Part shown: positions 59,050 through 64,000 of the stretch, one piece after another
Layout of the letters: each line of letters opens with the position of its first letter
Position numbering within the stretch: the stretch's first letter is position 1
The notes under the pieces: generated by a model
Seen by the model: the letters and a program-made list of their open reading frames with translations, nothing else
Database searches by the model: none
Told to the model about the DNA's origin: nothing
Position numbers and translations under genes: made by a program
Source: Strigamia acuminata
Taxonomy: Eukaryota; Arthropoda; Chilopoda; Geophilomorpha; Linotaeniidae
Reading direction: 5' to 3'
DNA: 64,000 nucleotides
Assembly: GCA_949358305.1 (NCBI GenBank)
Contig: OX442314.1
Location: 19,275,060 to 19,339,059, forward strand

Positions 59050-62000
59050 ATGAGGCTACGACCCATCGAAAACATGACTGGAGATCGAAGAACCACCATA
59101 CCTTCTCTTAGTCATTCCTTATCGCATCCACAGTAAGTAAACTAAATATTAAAATAATAATAATAATAATGCTTTTTCAGCGTATTTTTTTTTCATAATT
59201 CATAAAATATAGAATTTTTTTTAGAATATATTTTCAAGGTTCGGTTTATTATGAAAACCAGGATATAAACCAAATCTATATCCATTAATTATAATGTGGA
59301 GATTATAATCTCGACGATATAAATAAATATTTTAGAAATAAAATTTAAAATCTCAATATCATAGTCAATAAATATCGTACCTTTAAAATTAATATGGATG
59401 GCTGTTTGAACATTAAAATTCATTACCTTCCTTGTAAATGAAAGGCTATTTTCCTGCTGTTTTATGCTGCATTTGAGATCAAACGATTCTCAGTATTTCA
59501 CGTCAGGCAGCCGTCATTAACAAAACACATTTTATTCAAGTGCACGAGGCGCAAGAGCAAAGCTCAAAATAAATTTTCAACCCCTTCAAACCCTGAAACC
59601 CATGAAATCGTTAAAATCATGTTTTCTAAACATAAATTCTCAACTTTTTTTTTTTTATTTTTTTTGTTAATTCGTATTCGATTAAATTACGCAATTTTAT
59701 TGATTTTGACCTTCAAAGCCTTTACTCCATTTTCCTCGGTTTAAAAATACACCAAATGATATTTTTCCTGGATGTGAAATATGGGAAAAATTGAATTTTT
59801 CATTATCAATCATTGTCCGGGCCGGAAAAGGATGTTTTATGAATATCTCCCTCTTGACATAAAATTCCCTTTTCAACATTCAATTGCTCTTAACAAGTGT
59901 TCACTTTACCTGGCATTGACCTCAAGAAATCAATAAGTGTGCTACCATTGCTCTACTAATTCAACTTTCTGAATTATTCCATATTTTGCATTTTACATTA
60001 TTATTATTATTATTAAAGTATCAATCTACAGGCAGAATGGTTTCCATAGGGATAACTTGGGGGTCAAGGTAATCGACAACCATAAATAAGAGAGAGAAGA
60101 AAAAAAACTTTCTCCGAATAATTAATTAACTATTTAATGGAAGTTGTTAAATCAATTACTATCTCATTCACACACGTGTTTCAAAAGGCAGTAGAAATGA
60201 AGAAAAGAAACTACCTTAATGACCCTCAATTAACATGAAAAAAAGGTTGGCTTTGCTGCCCTAAATTTTGTAAAAAGTAATCACAAAAACGACATAATCC
60301 ATTGCTAAAATAGGACAATTTGACGTCAAAAAGCAGTGAAATATTAACATAATGTTTACAATTTAAATTATCAAAAATAAGTTATATGAAATATTTTTTT
60401 TTTCGTCCATTTTTTCAAGATCTATAGAAGAATTAAAGGGAATAATCCAAAAATAATATTAAAACTTTTGCTGTATTCCTTTAAATGGAAAAATATGGAA
60501 AAATTTTAAATTTTGAATGATTTTTGTTTTGTTTTTGCACCAACAGCTGATAAGATAAAATTGATAACTTCTATGTTTTAGCTCCTCATATTACCAGTGA
60601 ATCAAATTTCCACTTTTGCAATTTTTAATGGCTCACACTTTTTTTTCTCAATTGATTAATGAGTAAAACTTGGGAGCATCAACATGTGGTCTGTCATCGA
60701 TCAGTAATTTGGTAGTCGTGAGATTCGTACTTTTTAAAAATTAACATGTATACGTTGCATAGCACACATGTGATTTCGTAACAGAAATGTAAGTGGTCCG
60801 TGAATCCTTTGCTTTATTATTTCATTTCACAACTATAAAATAAACATATCACAATATAATGGCGAAAAAAGCTCATCTGTATGTCTTTATTTTAAGTCTA
60901 CTAATGGTTGAAATGTAACTGCAATTCCATTGTCTCTCTTATGATAAGATAGAACATTTTCTACCGTTGTTGTGTACTGATATTTACTTCCTTTCTTTCT
61001 AGGGTCGGTTTCAGAAGGCATGCTTGGTGGAAACCGCACACAAGATTAGAAAAAGTTTTATTGTTTTGTCTTAGCTTTTTAATAATTGCAATTATTCTTA
61101 CCATCACCTTAATGATAATTTATGTAAAGTATTGGTCAGGTAATACTTATTTAATACAGTGATCAAACTGAAGCTGATTATGACAATTTTTTTTTAATTT
61201 TTAGATAATGATAAACCAACTACATGTCAAAGCAAAGGATGTGTGTTGGCAGGTATAATTTTCACGCACTGGCCATGTCTGTATGACATTAAGGGGCCAT
61301 CCATTACGTAACGCTCCAAGGGGGGAGGGGGGAGGGATTTTCAAATTTTGTTACGGGTCATTAGTAAGGCAGAGGGGGGTTCTCAATAATGTTACGATCC
61401 ATGAAAAAAAATTTAAATGTTTTAAAATTGAAAATATACGCGTTTTTGAGACTGACTTTTGAAAATTTTTGGGGGAAGGATTGCAGTTTTATTACGTAAT
61501 TAAGGGGGTGGGAGTTTGTTACGAAGGGGGAGAGGGTCTAAAATTACCAAAATTTGCGTTATGTAATTTATGGACTGCCCCTGAGCACCTTTCCAAGCTT
61601 TTCTGATGCACCCAGTGGCGTTCTAAAGAAACAAGTCAAAATTAGTCAAAATTTAATTTTAAAAAAAATTTACAAATTCTTCCAAAACTTTTTGAATTGG
61701 TTAATATTTGTCCAAAATTTAAATCTTTATAATATTTGTCCAAAATTTAAATCTTAATATTTGTCCAAAAATAAAATCTTTATAATATTTGTCCAAAATT
61801 TAAATCTTTTTAATATTTGTCCAAAATTTAAATCTTTATAATATTTGTCCAAAATTTAAATCTTTATAATATTTGTCCAAAATTTAAATCTTTATAATAT
61901 TTGTCCAAAATTTAAATCTTTTTAATATTTGTTCAAAATTTTCAAATTCTGTCAAAATTTATTGAATATTTTTTATTGTTTGGTGCCAAATACTCTTGGT

Positions 62001-63985
62001 ACACAGCTGGATTCCCCCCTAAAGTTTTCACCACTTACATGTAATAAAACGTAAAATAAGCGACTCGCATACCGTAAAGCTTCAAATTGGCGTCGGAACC
62101 GTTTTTCCGCCGGGAGGGAGTCAGCGGCGATTTAAGCCAATTTGTTTGAATATTTGCCAAACCCAAATAACCGCCGGGGTTCAAATAGGCGCAGGGAGTC
62201 TAGACCAAAAAATAAATAAACGCTCGGCCGCAATTTGAAGCTTTACCGTACGCATAAATGTTTAACATTCAGGTTAAATTGCTTAATTGAATGTGTCTAC
62301 TGTTTTTCTAATGCTTAATTTCGATTGTTATTTTAGCTGCAAAAATAGCAAGCAATATGAATGCATCTGCTGACCCATGTGTAGATTTTTATAATTACGC
62401 TTGTGGAAACTACGAGAAAAGAGTTTTACTAAATGAAGAACAGACTTCCATCAATTCCTTTAATTCTATTGATAGTGATATCCAAGCGCGGATGAGAGGT
62501 AGGACTGAATTTTACTTATAAAAATTATATAAAAAAAATCAACTTTGAGAGTTACCTCAAAACTCAGTTTAGCGTGTAGACCTAATCACTCACGTCTGGC
62601 AAAAATACGATGCTCTGTTAAAGATCACGTATTATTAAGGTCATTACCCACATTTCAGCGTATTTACCTATCAACTACCAGGCACTGTTTCACACCATTT
62701 ATTCCCACTTTTCCTAACTTTCCTTTCTAAACAAAAAAAATTACGTTTAGAGTAAAAAGTAAAACATTAGACCACACTTCTGTTAATAAGTGACTCTCAA
62801 GGACATAATTCAGTCACCAACACAGAGCACTTCCTTCTATGTAAAAGGTTATACTAAAAGGTTATAGGGGAGACAATAATGCGGTATGCCACAACAGTAA
62901 TGCCACCACCACAGTACAAGAATACCGTACCGCCCCGTTTAATACGCGGGGTTCATTAAGACGCCGGCCCCGTTTTAGCGCCGGGCAGTTAGCGATCCAA
63001 AATTCAATAGGCGCCCGGCCCGTATAAGCACACATTCGGTCGGTGTATAAGACGCCTTCATTCTTCATTTACTTCATTTCCTCTGGTAAGACAGCGCTAT
63101 AGCTCCAATAAAGAGAAAACATTTGTACGACTTCGAATTTAAATTGCGTGCAGTGCGGTTTGCATTAGCAAACAGTGGCAAGAATTTTTTTTAATTTTTT
63201 TGGGTAAGCGCCGGGTTCGTTTAAACGCCGGGCTTCAAATTGACGCCGTGGCGGCTCAAAAAAATTAAGCGCCCGGGCTATTAAACGGAGCGGTACGGTA
63301 ACATATTGCCACACACATTATCCAAACAACTTTTATACCTATTTCCATTTTGATTTTCTTTAGAATTCATAAAACAGCCATGGTTGCCAACTGAACCCAA
63401 ATATTACAAGTTAATTAAAGATCTCTACGCTTCATGCATGAATGTTGGTAAATACTCTTGTTAGTGATTGAAATTTCTCGACTATTGATTGTTCTTCGCT
63501 CATTATTCCAGATGATATAGAACAGCTTGGAGGAGAACCACTACTTAATTCAATGCGTTCAGTTGGGGGCTGGCCAGTTGTTGAGGGAGACTCATGGGAT
63601 GCAAAAAATTTTGACTGGATAAAGACCATGCAAAAATTTCGTGGAATGGGTGTTTTTATGAATGTTATTATTGATATATCTGTTGTACAAGATTTGAAAA
63701 ACTCGAGCAGTTATATGCTCCAGGTATGTTGAATGTAATTAATTTAACAATCGAAATTGCTAAGTTCAAGTTATATTAAAATAAAATGGTTTTTCAATGC
63801 TCTAGTTAGATCAACCATTCTTAGGCATGCCCGACAGATCTTATTTCTTGAAAGGATTAGATGATCCTTTAGTTAAAGCTTACTACAAATACATGGTTGA
63901 AACTGCTGTTCTTTTACGAGCAGACCGAAACCGAGCAGAGACTGAGCTCAAAGAGTCATTGCAATTTGAAATTCAGCTAGCAGAG
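59050..63985 (+). CDS. M13 (neprilysin-family) metallopeptidase homolog, 5' part, runs off the window
   Basis: Exons: 59050-59132, 61003-61139, 61205-61252, 62337-62498, 63364-63447, 63512-63723, 63806-63985, with consistent phases and a donor GTAATT after the last. Type II membrane protein: a cytoplasmic tail of about 50 residues, one TM (VLLFCLSFLIIAIILTITLM), then TCQSKGCVLAA and the family motif DPCVDFYNYACGNY, followed by GGWPVVEG. The zinc-site exons lie beyond the right edge, so it cannot be said whether this one is active. Introns 1 and 3 are long and hold MITEs. It is a paralog of 38905-42970, not a close duplicate. Confidence 0.85.
59998..60016. repeat. (ATT)n microsatellite
   Basis: Six to seven ATT triplets in intron 1 of the second M13 gene. 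Confidence 0.8.
61292..61582. mobile_element. MITE with AGGGGCCATCCATTACGTAA ends
   Basis: Left end AGGGGCCATCCATTACGTAA, right end (reverse) AGGGGCAGTCCATAAATTAC. G-rich runs inside. In intron 3 of the second M13 gene. Confidence 0.75.
61695..61950. repeat. 28-bp minisatellite
   Basis: About nine copies of a unit containing TTGTCCAAAATTTAAATC, with small length differences. In intron 3 of the second M13 gene. Confidence 0.85.
62070..62250. mobile_element. GC-rich MITE (family member 2)
   Basis: Inverted ends TACCGTAAAGCTTCAAATTG / TACGGTAAAGCTTCAAATTG, with CGCA on both sides. Internal CGCCGGGGTTCAAATAGGCG-type words repeat. Confidence 0.8.
62923..63299. mobile_element. GC-rich MITE (family member 3)
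   Basis: Inverted ends TACCGTACCGCCCCGTTTAA / TTACCGTACCGCTCCGTTTA. Internal AAACGCCGGGC, GCGCCCGGCCCG and TTGACGCCG words. In intron 4 of the second M13 gene. Confidence 0.8.
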
Positions 63986-64000
63986 GTAATTAATTAACAA

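Noticed and set aside
60048-60066. TAGGGATAAC, resembling an I-SceI site or a 28S rRNA fragment
   Set aside because: Only about ten bases match and the flanks do not; chance.
1-64000. CRISPR arrays, operons, Shine-Dalgarno sites, bacterial terminators
   Set aside because: The sequence is eukaryotic with spliced genes; no spaced direct-repeat array of CRISPR type is seen.

Overview
The window is an arthropod nuclear segment, most probably insect. The evidence is short GT-AG introns, an RR-1 cuticle protein, pickpocket-type DEG/ENaC channel genes, two M13 (neprilysin-family) genes, a short interstitial TTAGG-like tract, AT-rich spacers and many transposons. No tool was run. Exons were called by eye from splice sites, codon phase and comparison between paralogs.

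Left half (about 1.3-37.1 kb): three tandem + strand paralogs of one unusual DEG/ENaC gene, here copies 1, 2 and 3. Each encodes two channel units in one reading frame. One large exon carries the pore-lining second membrane segment (TM2) of unit 1 and continues without a stop into the first membrane segment (TM1) of unit 2. The predicted product has about 790 residues and four membrane segments. Copy 1 (exons 2-10 in the window) is open wherever it can be read. Copy 2 has a frameshift from a 29-bp inverted duplication of its own coding sequence, plus a large foldback insertion. Copy 3 is clearly dead: a nonsense codon, a lost splice donor, a 5-nt frameshift, a full Gypsy element in an exon and a lost stop.

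Mobile elements fill this cluster: a Gypsy fragment at the left edge, a hAT-type MITE and a complete DIRS element inside what was a ~63-bp intron of copy 1, a young complete BEL/Pao element behind copy 1, a 1-kb perfect-arm foldback in copy 2, and a young complete Gypsy element in copy 3.

Right half (about 38.9-64 kb): ordinary single genes on the + strand. They are a complete 19-exon M13 peptidase homolog whose zinc site is gone (a pseudoenzyme), a nine-exon WFDC1-like secreted gene, a two-exon RR-1 cuticle protein, a single-coding-exon 7-dehydrocholesterol-reductase-like membrane protein, and the first seven exons of a second M13 gene that runs off the right edge. Between them lie many MITEs, a decayed Tc1 transposase and several minisatellites. 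These genes form no pathway; M13, WFDC1 and cuticle products share only a secreted or cell-surface destination.
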